Shown here piece by piece: positions 23,411 through 31,971 of a stretch of 32,965 nt of DNA (the first letter of the stretch is position 1; every line of letters begins with the position of its first letter). The stretch is from Desulfobulbaceae bacterium. GTDB lineage: Bacteria > Desulfobacterota > Desulfobulbia > Desulfobulbales > SURF-16. A program made the translations under genes and the position numbers. The notes beneath the pieces were generated by a model, which was not told the DNA's origin, searched no databases, and saw only the letters and a list, made by a program, of their open reading frames with translations. The DNA lies in NCBI GenBank assembly GCA_023230525.1, contig JALNXE010000046.1, positions 1-32,965 on the forward strand, written 5' to 3'.

Positions 23411-24467
23411 TGTGATTACCATCGACTTTCAGCAAGTTTTAATAATCTCCTTGGCCGCGGTAAAGTATGCACAGCGGCACGGGCTAAGCTGGGCACCATC
23501 CTGCCCAGTTCAAAACGCCGGTTGAATCGGTAACAAAACTCAGCAAGATAGCGAGGTATATGCTTCTCACTGATTGCATGATAACTTCCACGGATGGCAT
23601 TTTTGACGTTGCCAATCATTGTGTTCACCCCTCTGAACTCTTTGATCTCAACACTGTCAGGACCGCCTCCAGTGATAATACTCTGATGCGCGCAACCTGC
23701 TTGCTTGATTCCTGTGAAGCAGCTAAGGCCGTCAGAAACAACAAAACTGTAAGGCGACAGGTGCTTCTCGCACCATTGAAAAATTTCCTGCTTCGAGAAT
23801 CTGTTCACCTGGCTGAAACGCATTTGCAAAGGATGACCTTCTTCATCAGTGGCAACAGCAGCAATAAAAGGTGTTTTTCCGGATGCGCCGCGTCCTCTTT
23901 TCCCACCTCTGCTTTTGCCACCAAGATAGGAATCGTCGATCTGGATAAAACCAGTTAGGGGTTTTGCATCATCTTGTTTTTTCATGACATGTTGCAATTT
24001 GTGCTTCAAACGCAGGGCGGCATTGGCTGAAACCCCAATAGTTCGCGAAAGATTGAGTGAAGATATGCCATCTTTTGACTGGGTGATAAGGTAAATAGCA
24101 AGGAACCAGATATTGAGTGGTAATTTTGTATTATCGAAAATGGTTCCGCTGGTGATAGATGTTTGACGCCTGCATTGCTTGCACTGATAGACTTTACGGG
24201 TGCTGATTTCACAATAACAGGTATGGCCACACTCAGGGCAGACAAACCCCAGCGGCCATCTCATGTTAAAGAGAATTTGGCGACATTTCTCGTCAGTACC
24301 GTATTTGGAAAAAAATTTGGTCAAACTCAAGCCTTTCTGGAACTGAATCATATTTTTTGCCATGGTCATCCTCCAACTGAGTGAACAGTTTTAAAGGATT
24401 ATGCCATAGCACATAGGACAAATAATGTCCTACCAGTTGAGTAAGCTGAAACTAAGTGGTAATCACA
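23411..24467 (-). mobile_element. Complete IS1595-family insertion sequence
   Basis: 1057 bp, bounded by inverted ends TGTGATTACCA and TGGTAATCACA. A further GTTTCAGC-like block appears in both ends. The 8-bp direct repeat ATTTTATA flanks it (23403-23410 and 24468-24475), the duplication length expected for IS1595. The single transposase gene fills it, and its stop lies within the left inverted end. Confidence 0.93.
23416..24363 (-). CDS. IS1595-family transposase
   Basis: 315 residues, intact. An N-terminal zinc ribbon (CPECGH at 42-45, CKQCRR at 61-64) is followed by a helical linker and the ISXO2-type transposase domain: Asp143 in IQIDDSYLGGK, Asp211 in VVSDGLS and, near 248-253, NTMIGNVKNAIRGSYH, in which the third catalytic position appears to be Asn252, as in the DD(N/E) variants. 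The start at 24363 is preferred because GGAGG lies 6 nt upstream; an ATG at 24369 overlaps that site. It belongs to the element at 23411-24467, and both copies of the target remain, so it inserted recently. Confidence 0.9.
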   Translation of the reverse strand: MAKNMIQFQKGLSLTKFFSKYGTDEKCRQILFNMRWPLGFVCPECGHTCYCEISTRKVYQCKQCRRQTSITSGTIFDNTKLPLNIWFLAIYLITQSKDGISSLNLSRTIGVSANAALRLKHKLQHVMKKQDDAKPLTGFIQIDDSYLGGKSRGGKRGRGASGKTPFIAAVATDEEGHPLQMRFSQVNRFSKQEIFQWCEKHLSPYSFVVSDGLSCFTGIKQAGCAHQSIITGGGPDSVEIKEFRGVNTMIGNVKNAIRGSYHAISEKHIPRYLAEFCYRFNRRFELGRMVPSLARAAVHTLPRPRRLLKLAESRW

Positions 24468-24640
24468 ATTTTATATAACAATTCCGGCACAGACTGCACA
24501 ACCCTGTTTCATCGCCTGGCAGGCCCGCCAAACAAAATAGGTAAATCTACTAGCATTCCGCTACTCAATATTATATAAATTAAAACAGTTTATACTCTTC
24601 AACCATTGAACGGTCTTCTTTTCATAAAGATTCATAATTT

Positions 24641-25288
24641 ATGACACTCGGTCAGACAGTACGCTCGTCAGTGGGACAGAAAATTCTCATGGCAGTCAGC
24701 GGGATAATGCTCAGCCTGTTCCTGGTGGTCCACGGCATAGGCAACTCCATGACATTTTTCGGCAGCAAAGCCTTCAATGCCTATGCCGAAAAACTGCATT
24801 CCCTCGGCTTTCTGGTCCCACTGTTTGAACTCGGCCTGCTCGCTGTCTTTCTGCTGCACATTTTCCTCGGCCTCACCCTCTTTCTGCAGAACAACCAGGC
24901 CAGGCCTGTCCGCTACCAGATGGAAAAATCCTCCGGGGGCCGCACCCCGGGATCACGCACCATGCCTTACACCGGGGTGGTCATTCTGATCTTTCTGGTA
25001 GTCCACCTGCTGAACTTTCACTTCACGGACCATTCCATTCCCATCTCGGACATTGTCAGAAACGTGCTGCGCCAGCCCATCTACGCCCTCTTCTATCTCT
25101 CCGCCCTGGCCGTGGTCGCCCTGCATATCAGCCACGGTTTCTGGAGCCTTTTCCAGAGCCTGGGCATCAACCACCCGAAATATAACGCGACACTGCGCAG
25201 CGGCAGCCTGGGGGCGGCCCTGGCGCTCTCCGCCGTCTTTATGCTCATTCCGCTCTGCACCTTGCTGATTAAAGAGTTTCTGCGGTGA
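24641..25288 (+). CDS. sdhC: Succinate dehydrogenase/fumarate reductase cytochrome b subunit (di-haem, single-subunit type)
   Basis: 215 residues with five membrane segments, the Bacteroides/Wolinella/Bacillus-type anchor that carries two haems b in one subunit. Candidate axial His are His31 (VVHGIG), His73 (LLHIFLG), His122 (VVHLLNFHF) and His162 (LHISHGFW), the four membrane positions expected. It anchors the A and B subunits and moves electrons between menaquinone and the FeS clusters. No Shine-Dalgarno precedes the ATG, so translation may start weakly or leaderless. It is first of sdhCAB; the A gene begins 7 bp after its stop. Confidence 0.9.
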   Translation: MTLGQTVRSSVGQKILMAVSGIMLSLFLVVHGIGNSMTFFGSKAFNAYAEKLHSLGFLVPLFELGLLAVFLLHIFLGLTLFLQNNQARPVRYQMEKSSGGRTPGSRTMPYTGVVILIFLVVHLLNFHFTDHSIPISDIVRNVLRQPIYALFYLSALAVVALHISHGFWSLFQSLGINHPKYNATLRSGSLGAALALSAVFMLIPLCTLLIKEFLR

Positions 25289-25294
25289 AACCTG

Positions 25295-27208
25295 ATGATA
25301 CTTGATGCCAAAATACCGGACGGTCCCCTGGCGGAAAAATGGGACCGGCACCGTTTTGCCGGCAAGCTGATTAATCCGGCGAACAGGAGGAAATACACCG
25401 TCATCGTGGTCGGCTCCGGTCTGGCCGGGGCTTCCGCCGCCGCCACCCTTGCCGAACACGGCTATCAGGTGCAGGTCTTCACCATGCACGACAGCCCCCG
25501 CCGGGCTCACAGCATCGCGGCCCAGGGCGGCATCAATGCCGCCAAGAACTACCAGAACGACGGCGACAGCATCTTCCGTCTCTTTTACGATACCATCAAG
25601 GGCGGCGACTTCCGGGCCCGGGAGGCCAATGTCTACCGGCTGGCCCAGATCAGCAACAGCATCATTGATCAATGCGTGGCCCAGGGGGTGCCCTTTGCCA
25701 GGGAATACGGCGGCTCCCTGGCCAACCGCTCCTTCGGCGGGGCCCAGGTCTCCCGCACCTTCTACGCCAGGGGGCAGACCGGCCAGCAGCTGCTGCTCGG
25801 CGCCTACAGCGCCCTCATGCGTCAGGTGCATCTGGGCAAAGTGACCATGCATACCCGCCGGGAGATGATGGATCTGGTGGTGGAGGACGGCAAGGCAAAA
25901 GGCATTGTCACCCGGGACATGCGCACCGGCGCCATCTCCTCCCACGCGGCCCATGCGGTGGTGCTCGCCACCGGCGGTTACGCCAACGTCTACAATCTTT
26001 CCACCAACGCCATGTCCTCCAACGTCACCGCGGTCTGGCGGGCGTATAAGAGGGGGGCGTTTTTCGCCAACCCCTGTTTCGTGCAGATCCATCCCACCTG
26101 CATCCCGGTGCATGGCGACTACCAGTCCAAACTGACCCTGATGAGCGAAAGCCTGCGCAACGACGGCCGGGTCTGGGTGCCCGGCAAAGCTGGGGACAAA
26201 AGACCGCCCGGCCAGATCCCGGAGGCGGAGCGCGATTACTATCTGGAGAATAAATACCCCGGTTTCGGCAATCTGGTGCCCCGGGACGTGGCCTCCCGCA
26301 ATGCCAAGGAGGTGTGCGACCGCGGCCGGGGGGTCGGTGAGACCGGCCTTGCCGTCTATCTTGACTTTGCCGATGCCATCAACCGGGACGGCATCGAGAC
26401 CATTTACCGCAGATATGGCAACCTCTTCCAGATGTATGCCAAGATCACGGATCAGGACCCGGTCAAACAACCCATGATGATCTACCCCGCCGTGCACTAT
26501 ACCATGGGCGGCCTGTGGGTTGATTATGACCTGATGAGCACCGTGCCCGGCCTCTTTGTGCTCGGTGAAGCGAATTTTTCCGACCATGGCGCCAACCGGC
26601 TGGGGGCAAGCGCCCTGATGCAGGGGCTGGCCGACGGTTACTTCATCCTGCCCAACACCATAGGGGCTTATCTGTCCTGCTGCACCCCCGGTGCACCGGA
26701 CGGATCGGCCAGGATCTTCGCCGACACGGAAAAAGAGGTCGAGACACAGCTGGCCAGACTGCTGGCAGTGCAGGGAAAACGGACCGTGGACGATATTCAC
26801 AAGGAACTCGGCAGACTGCTGTGGGACCATTGCGGCATGGCCCGCAACAGCGCCGGCCTGCAGCAGGCCCTGGCCCGCATACCGCAGATCCGCGAGGAGT
26901 TCTGGCACAATGTGCTGATCCCCGGCGCCGGCAAAGAGCTCAACCAGTCCCTGGAACGGGCGGGCAGACTGGCTGATTTTCTCGAATGCGCCGAACTCAT
27001 GGCCAGGGACGCCTTGGATCGGCAGGAATCCTGCGGCTGCCATCTGCGGGAGGAAAGCCAGACGGAGGAACACGAGGCCAGGCGGGATGATGCAAGGTAT
27101 GCCTATGTGGCCGCCTGGCAGTACCGGGGAACCGGGCAAACGCCCATGCTGCACCAGGAACCGCTCACCTTTGCAAATGTAACGCCCAGCCAGCGAAGTT
27201 ATAAATAG
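25295..27208 (+). CDS. sdhA: Succinate dehydrogenase/fumarate reductase flavoprotein subunit
   Basis: 637 residues, the length of the Bacteroides-type subunit. The FAD site begins VIVVGSGLAGASAAATLAEHG; His72 in RRAHSIAAQGG is the place for covalent FAD attachment. Further landmarks are FVQIHPTC and the catalytic Arg region RGVGETGLAVYLDF, then SDHGANRLGASALMQGLADG near the C-terminal cap. It interconverts succinate and fumarate. In anaerobic sulfate- or sulfur-metabolising bacteria such complexes may run either way; the direction here is not readable from sequence. Its stop is followed directly by the next start. Confidence 0.94.
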   Translation: MILDAKIPDGPLAEKWDRHRFAGKLINPANRRKYTVIVVGSGLAGASAAATLAEHGYQVQVFTMHDSPRRAHSIAAQGGINAAKNYQNDGDSIFRLFYDTIKGGDFRAREANVYRLAQISNSIIDQCVAQGVPFAREYGGSLANRSFGGAQVSRTFYARGQTGQQLLLGAYSALMRQVHLGKVTMHTRREMMDLVVEDGKAKGIVTRDMRTGAISSHAAHAVVLATGGYANVYNLSTNAMSSNVTAVWRAYKRGAFFANPCFVQIHPTCIPVHGDYQSKLTLMSESLRNDGRVWVPGKAGDKRPPGQIPEAERDYYLENKYPGFGNLVPRDVASRNAKEVCDRGRGVGETGLAVYLDFADAINRDGIETIYRRYGNLFQMYAKITDQDPVKQPMMIYPAVHYTMGGLWVDYDLMSTVPGLFVLGEANFSDHGANRLGASALMQGLADGYFILPNTIGAYLSCCTPGAPDGSARIFADTEKEVETQLARLLAVQGKRTVDDIHKELGRLLWDHCGMARNSAGLQQALARIPQIREEFWHNVLIPGAGKELNQSLERAGRLADFLECAELMARDALDRQESCGCHLREESQTEEHEARRDDARYAYVAAWQYRGTGQTPMLHQEPLTFANVTPSQRSYK

Positions 27209-27970
27209 ATGCCGAGCACAAAAATTGACATAAATCTCAAAATCTGGCGCCAGGAAAACCCGGACGCCCCGGGCAGTTTCCAGCAATACAGCCTTGCCGG
27301 CCTGTCAACCGACATGTCTTTTCTGGAAATGCTTGATGTGCTCAATGAAAAGCTGACCCTGGAAGGCAGGGAACCGGTGGCCTTTGATCATGACTGCCGG
27401 GAGGGGATCTGCGGCATGTGCGGGGCAGTGGTCAACGGCCAGCCCCATGGGCCGGAACCGGGCACTACCCTTTGCCAGCTGCACCTGCGGCACTTCAGGG
27501 ATGGCGATCATCTGGTGATCGAACCGTTCCGGGCCAGGGCCTTCCGCATAGAAAAGGACCTGGTGGTGGACCGCAGCAGCCTGGATCACATCATCCAGGC
27601 CGGCGGTTATGTCTCGGTCAACACCGGGGGAGCAGTGGAGGCCAACACCATTGCCATCCCCCAGCAAATCGCGGAACAGGCCATGGACGCCGCCGCCTGC
27701 ATCGGCTGCGGGGCCTGCGTGGCCGCCTGCCCCAATGCATCCGCCATGCTCTTTCTCGGCGCCAAGGTTTCCCAGCTGGCTCTGCTGCCCCAGGGACATC
27801 CGGAACGCAGGCTGCGGGCGCTCAGCATGGTCGGCAAAATGGATGAGCTCGGTTTCGGCAACTGCAGCAATGAGCGGGAATGCGAGGCAGCCTGCCCTAA
27901 AAGTATTTCCATCCGTCATATTGCCAGACTGAACAGAGAATTTATCAAGGCAGCTCTCTTTGCGGAATAA
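27209..27970 (+). CDS. sdhB: Succinate dehydrogenase/fumarate reductase iron-sulfur subunit
   Basis: 253 residues. 2Fe-2S ligands are Cys63, 68, 71 and 89 (CREGICGMC and CQLH). The ferredoxin-like half has CIGCGACVAACP (Cys164, 167, 170, 174) and CSNERECEAACP (Cys219, 225, 229). By the family rule 164, 167, 170 and 229 hold 4Fe-4S, and 174, 219 and 225 hold 3Fe-4S. It relays electrons between flavin and haem. Its ATG abuts the sdhA stop with only a weak ribosome site, so it is translationally coupled. It ends the operon; the palindromic element at 27984 follows within 14 bp. Confidence 0.94.
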   Translation: MPSTKIDINLKIWRQENPDAPGSFQQYSLAGLSTDMSFLEMLDVLNEKLTLEGREPVAFDHDCREGICGMCGAVVNGQPHGPEPGTTLCQLHLRHFRDGDHLVIEPFRARAFRIEKDLVVDRSSLDHIIQAGGYVSVNTGGAVEANTIAIPQQIAEQAMDAAACIGCGACVAACPNASAMLFLGAKVSQLALLPQGHPERRLRALSMVGKMDELGFGNCSNERECEAACPKSISIRHIARLNREFIKAALFAE

Positions 27971-27983
27971 TTTAGCCCTAATA

Positions 27984-28206
27984 ATAACTCAACTTTCTGA
28001 CTTGATCTATTTTGTCGGTGACATAGTTGCTGCTCAGATCTCCGTCATGGGAATTCAGGAGACAGGAGACAGAATTCAGAATGGTTGATTTTATTACGTT
28101 TTATTCTGGCTCCTGATTTCTGGCTTCTGAATTCTCAACAAGCTGCGATGACCATGAGGATATCAATTTAATTTCAACATGTTACCATAACTCAGAAAGT
28201 TGAATC
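27984..28206. repeat. Palindromic intergenic element copy B (complete)
   Basis: About 222 bp. The ends ACTCAACTTTCTGAC and CTCAGAAAGTTGAAT are inverted (13 of 15 positions). An inner pair, AATTCAGGAGACAGGAGACA on the left and its answer TTCTGGCTTCTGAATT on the right, encloses the AT-rich loop GGTTGATTTTATTACGTTTT. It is homologous to copy A at 17431-19322, with an extra stretch of about 36 bp (about 28004-28041). It sits between sdhB and the TAXI gene. No ORF is inside, so it would be moved by an enzyme elsewhere. Confidence 0.82.
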
Positions 28207-28216
28207 AATAACATTA

Positions 28217-29200
28217 ATGAGCAGAATCATGCCATTTGCTTTTCTCAATTCCCTGGGCAGGATATGGATCCTGCTGGCTCTTCTCCTGGCCTTTCCACCT
28301 ATGGCGGAAGCCGGGGAGAACTATATTTTCGGCGGTGGCCCAGCAGGGGGCACCTTCCAGTTTATGGCCGCAGGTATTTCCTTATATGCACCGGTAAAAA
28401 AAATCAGCGATTTCAAGGTAGAGGCAAAGGCCTCGGCCGGATCGGTGGAAAACCTGCGCAAGGTCAATTCAGGCACCTATGCCATGGCCGTGGTTTACTC
28501 CGGCGAGCTGTACATGGGACGCAACGGCCTGCTGCAAGATGACCCGACCCGCTATGAAAATGTGCTGGCGGTCAGTTACTTCTATGGGGCTCCGGCCCAG
28601 CTCATTGTCCGTAAAAATTCCGGGATAACCAAACCCAGCCAGCTTGCCGGGCTGAATGTGGGGGTGGGCAATGAAGGGTCCGGCGCCTACGCCAACTGCG
28701 AACGTCTTTTCAGCCAGCTGGACCTGTGGGGCGCTATGCACAGACAACCCATGGGCTACAACGATGCGGCATTCGCCTTCATCAATAACCGGCTCGACGC
28801 CTTCTGGCTCTTTGTCGGTTTTCCCAGCGGCGCGGCCATCATGGCAGCCGAAAACAACGATATTGATCTCCTCGATCTTTATCAGCCCGCCAAGAAAAAC
28901 GGTTTTTTCAAGAAATACCCGTTTTTCTCCAAGGTGGTCATTCCCGCAGGCACTTACAAGGGGGTGGACCGGGACGTTGAATCATACCAGGACTCCGCCC
29001 TGTGGGTAGCCAACAAGGACCTGCCTGCCGAAGTTGTTTACCGGCTTCTCTCTTTAATCTATACGGATGAGGGGCTGGCCTATCTGCGCGGGTTGAAGAA
29101 GACCGCGGAGGCAATGTCCGTCAAGGACGGCGTCAAGGGTATTGTCACCCCGCTTCATCCCGGCGCCATCAGATTCTGGAAGGAAAAGGGAATTATGTAA
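28217..29200 (+). CDS. Orphan TAXI-family TRAP solute-binding protein
   Basis: 327 residues. A signal peptide spans 1-32 (core IWILLALLLAFPPMA, cut near AEAG). The mature part is the TAXI type: IFGGGPAGGTFQFMAAGIS at the start, LRKVNSGTYAMAVV, VRKNSGITKPSQLAGLNVGVG in the hinge region, and NNRLDAFWLFVGFPSGA, in line with the family's glutamate/2-oxoglutarate-like binding site. No TRAP membrane (DctQ/DctM-like) gene adjoins, so it works with a distant transporter or as a sensor. There is no clear Shine-Dalgarno; the ATG at 28229 is a possible alternative. The palindromic element ends about 11 bp upstream, so any promoter lies in or before it. Confidence 0.85.
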   Translation: MSRIMPFAFLNSLGRIWILLALLLAFPPMAEAGENYIFGGGPAGGTFQFMAAGISLYAPVKKISDFKVEAKASAGSVENLRKVNSGTYAMAVVYSGELYMGRNGLLQDDPTRYENVLAVSYFYGAPAQLIVRKNSGITKPSQLAGLNVGVGNEGSGAYANCERLFSQLDLWGAMHRQPMGYNDAAFAFINNRLDAFWLFVGFPSGAAIMAAENNDIDLLDLYQPAKKNGFFKKYPFFSKVVIPAGTYKGVDRDVESYQDSALWVANKDLPAEVVYRLLSLIYTDEGLAYLRGLKKTAEAMSVKDGVKGIVTPLHPGAIRFWKEKGIM

Positions 29201-29243
29201 GCAGCAACCCCTGGGCAAAAAATCTCTACCTCCCTTCCCCGCT

Positions 29244-29699
29244 TTATTCCTCTTCCCTGTAGGTATTGATTACCAGCACCGGACAGGAAGCCATTTTGAT
29301 GACTTTTTCGGCTACACTGCCGAATATCATCCGATCAAGCCCGGTAAAACCGTGGGTGCCGATGACAATGAGATCGATATCTTCCCGGGCCGCGAAGTTG
29401 ATGATTTCCCTGGCCGGATGCCCGGAGAGGATAACACTTTCAAATTCACCGGTCACATAAGAGCGATTTTCCTCCAGAAAGTCTTTCATACTCCGCCGGG
29501 CAGACGACTCAAAGCCCTCATCAAACGGATCGAGCCGGACTTCAACGGGAAGCCCGGTATAGCTGTATGGGTCTTCCACTACAAAAAGTAAAATCAGTCT
29601 CGCCGCAAACTTCTCTGCAATGGTATTGGCATATTGCAGAAGCATGGTTGAGGCGTGGGACAAATCCACCGGCACCAGAATCTTCTTTATATCATCCAC
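29244..29699 (-). CDS. Universal stress protein, UspA family, GTG start
   Basis: 151 residues starting with GTG at 29699, backed by AAGGAG 6 nt upstream. Single Usp domain: ILVPVDLSHAS at strand 1 and GTHGFTGLDRMIFGSVAEKV, which matches the ATP-binding pattern G-x2-G-x9-G(S/T). It is thus of the ATP-binding (MJ0577-like) class rather than the UspA class that lacks it. It is expected in the cytoplasm, with a role in stress or energy sensing. It is alone on the minus strand, convergent with the TAXI gene and divergent from the PHP gene. Confidence 0.88.
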   Translation of the reverse strand: MDDIKKILVPVDLSHASTMLLQYANTIAEKFAARLILLFVVEDPYSYTGLPVEVRLDPFDEGFESSARRSMKDFLEENRSYVTGEFESVILSGHPAREIINFAAREDIDLIVIGTHGFTGLDRMIFGSVAEKVIKMASCPVLVINTYREEE

Positions 29700-30032
29700 T
29701 GGCTGCTCCTTTTTGAATATCCGCTGGCTAACGGATTTTTAATTTTTTGCTAACACAAATCTATCCCTCTCTTTATCCAAATCTCACATTCCCCGGTTAT
29801 TTTTGCCTAAACCCCGGCTGAACCAGGAAATTCTCAATCAAGTACGGGATCATCGTGGCCCATGAAATTTCCTGAATCTACCCGAAATCTCGAAACTGAC
29901 CGGGATTCCCGGATGAATATTAAGAGAAATTCAAGTTCCATGAGGAGGTGACCATAACAGCTTGACCAAGGGAGAGAGAACGAATTTCCGGCTGACCCGG
30001 CCTTTAATTACCAAAAATGGAGGAATAAAACA
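29700..30032. other. 333-bp divergent region between UspA and PHP genes
   Basis: No convincing gene. A 12-codon open frame from about 29914 ends in a GGAGGTGA run. No sigma-70 or sigma-54 box pair is clear. It must hold the promoters of both neighbours. Confidence 0.35.
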
Positions 30033-31715
30033 ATGAAGAGCTATTTTAAAGCAATTGCCTTGACCGCAACCTTAGCCGTGCCTTTCCTGCTGGCTGCCGC
30101 AGCCGATGCAGGCGGCCATGACCACGATAAACACCATGACCATAAAAAAGGGGCCGGCAACTGGCTTGCCTGTGATTTCCATCAGCATACCTTATACACC
30201 GACGGCTCGACGACATTTGATTTCGTCATGGAGAAAAACAATGCGTTCGGCCTTGACTGGTGGGCCAATTCCGAACATGGCGGTGCCCGTAACCGTGACG
30301 GCGAGGGGATAAGCTGGCTTGACACCAGCAAGTATCCCGTCAACCCGATCCTGGGTGACTTTCCGGAAAAGGGTTACATGTACCGCTGGCAGTCCCTGCG
30401 TGATTTCGTCTATCCCGACATCGAGAGAAACCGCGGCCTCTACCCTGACAAAAAAATAGCCTCCGGCGTGGAATGGAATGTTCCGGGCCATGAGCATTGC
30501 AGCAGCGGCATTGTGTCCGAAGACCCGGGCGCCATCAGCGCCTGGGAGTATATCTTTGACAAGTCAGACGACGACACCAGCCGCGAGGGAGAAGTGACCC
30601 CATATGGCGTGCTGGCCAAAGAAAACGGCAAGATCTATGAGTGGGTTGACGGCAGCAAGATCATCACCAGCAAATCCACGGAGGAGCAGCATGCCGATGC
30701 CGTGGCCGGCTGCGCCTGGATGCAGCAGCAGCTTGATGCGGGCAAAATCGACAACGGCTGGATCGTTTTCGCCCATATTGAAAGAAACGGCACCTGGAGC
30801 ACCGGCGGCTACGACATCAATAACTTCCGCGATTTCAACAACGCCGGCCCTGACGTCTGTTTCGGCTTTGAAGGCGCCCCGGGCCATCAGGCCAACGGCG
30901 ACCGCGGCGGCCTCAGCACCACCAGGGCTTTCGGCGGAACATACGGCGGAACCGGCTTTTACACGGCCACCCTTGGCGGCCTGTGGGACGCCCTGCTGGG
31001 TGAGGGACGCCATTGGTACAACTTTGCCAGCTCCGATTACCATAGTCATTACACAGCCGGTGGTGACGACTTCTATCCCGGCGAATACCAGAAGATCTGG
31101 ACCAAGGCGGTTGACGAAAACCGGGACGGCGACATCTCTCTCGATGAAATCGCCGACGGCCTGCGCTCCGGCAATTCCTTCCATGTCATGGGAGACCTGA
31201 TCACTACCCTGGAATTCACCGCCAGACAAAACTCCCGCATGGCGGAGATGGGCGGCGATCTGCAGCTCAGCAAACGCCATTCCGCCAAGGACCCGCTGGT
31301 GATCAAGATCAAGTTCATGAGCCCTGCGACCAACAACAACGGTGACACCCCGGTGGTTGACCACATCGACCTGATCGCAGGCCAAATCACCGGCCTGGTT
31401 TCCCCGGACAGCCCGGATTACACCAAGGCGACCAATGAATCCACCAAAGTGATCGCCACCTTCACCTCTGCCGACTGGGAAGTGGATGAGGACGGTTACA
31501 ACGTCATCACCTACCCGGTCAAGGGTCTGGACAAGAGCATGTATTTCCGCTTGCGCGGCACCAATCAGCCGGTTAATGCACCTTTTGAGACCGATGAAAT
31601 GGGCAACCCGCTGGCCGACTCGCTGGCCACCGCGGGTCTCGGCCTGGACGGGGCGGAGGAAGCCTGGGCGGATCTCTGGTTCTACTCAAATCCGATTTTT
31701 GTCAAGGTGGAATAG
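30033..31715 (+). CDS. Secreted PHP-domain metallohydrolase with embedded EF-hand
   Basis: 560 residues, GGAGG 9 nt before the ATG. Signal peptide 1-26 (cut at ADA), then a His/Asp-rich stretch GGHDHDKHHDHKK (27-39), a possible metal-collecting tail. The PHP domain follows: CDFHQHTLYTDG (Asp48, His50, His52), NSEHG (81-82), GVEWN (Glu147), FAHIE (His248), SSDYHSH (Asp335, His337): the usual set of three-metal PHP ligands. At 361-372 sits a canonical EF-hand loop, DENRDGDISLDE, so Ca2+ binding is likely. The C-terminal part (about 385-560) is beta-rich. It is a periplasmic or extracellular phosphoesterase-like enzyme; the substrate is unknown. Confidence 0.8.
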   Translation: MKSYFKAIALTATLAVPFLLAAAADAGGHDHDKHHDHKKGAGNWLACDFHQHTLYTDGSTTFDFVMEKNNAFGLDWWANSEHGGARNRDGEGISWLDTSKYPVNPILGDFPEKGYMYRWQSLRDFVYPDIERNRGLYPDKKIASGVEWNVPGHEHCSSGIVSEDPGAISAWEYIFDKSDDDTSREGEVTPYGVLAKENGKIYEWVDGSKIITSKSTEEQHADAVAGCAWMQQQLDAGKIDNGWIVFAHIERNGTWSTGGYDINNFRDFNNAGPDVCFGFEGAPGHQANGDRGGLSTTRAFGGTYGGTGFYTATLGGLWDALLGEGRHWYNFASSDYHSHYTAGGDDFYPGEYQKIWTKAVDENRDGDISLDEIADGLRSGNSFHVMGDLITTLEFTARQNSRMAEMGGDLQLSKRHSAKDPLVIKIKFMSPATNNNGDTPVVDHIDLIAGQITGLVSPDSPDYTKATNESTKVIATFTSADWEVDEDGYNVITYPVKGLDKSMYFRLRGTNQPVNAPFETDEMGNPLADSLATAGLGLDGAEEAWADLWFYSNPIFVKVE

Positions 31716-31754
31716 CCAGAGGCCCCGGCCTCTGATCCCATATGCATGACAACA

Positions 31755-31792
31755 GCCCGGAGGGGTGGAAAGGGATGTCCGCCCCTCCGGGC
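31755..31792. terminator. Strong GC-rich hairpin after the PHP gene
   Basis: GCCCGGAGGGG and CCCCTCCGGGC, 11-bp perfect arms around 16 nt, 40 bp past the stop. A smaller hairpin (CAGAGGCC/GGCCTCTG at 31717-31734) precedes it. No T-tract follows, so it may act with Rho or stabilise the transcript. Confidence 0.55.
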
Positions 31793-31830
31793 AATTCCGG
31801 CTTTCTTGTCGTACCCCTGCAGCGAGAGAA

Positions 31831-31923
31831 ATGGCTGAAAAGAAATTGAAATTAGTCCGTCTGGCGTATATAAAAGAGGAAGAGGCGCTGAACAGATCCC
31901 GGTTCAGCATGATCAGGCTCTGA
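31831..31923 (+). CDS. Possible 30-aa basic peptide upstream of phoH
   Basis: MAEKKLKLVRLAYIKEEEAL and ten more residues, ending TGA at 31923. The ribosome site is weak (GAGAGAA directly before the ATG). It lies 48 bp before the PhoH gene and could be a leader peptide or chance. Confidence 0.3.
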   Translation: MAEKKLKLVRLAYIKEEEALNRSRFSMIRL

Positions 31924-31971
31924 AAAATTTTATGGCGGACCACCGAACGTTCCGCCACCCTGGAAGGGAGC

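Noticed and set aside
24953..27286. 777-residue open frame on the minus strand over sdhA
   Set aside because: It mirrors sdhA, whose motifs are complete on the plus strand. The Gly/His/Val-rich product has no recognisable domain or ribosome site.
29914..29979. Leader peptide of 12 codons before the PHP gene
   Set aside because: Very short, no clear ribosome site of its own, and ending in a Shine-Dalgarno-like run by chance is plausible.
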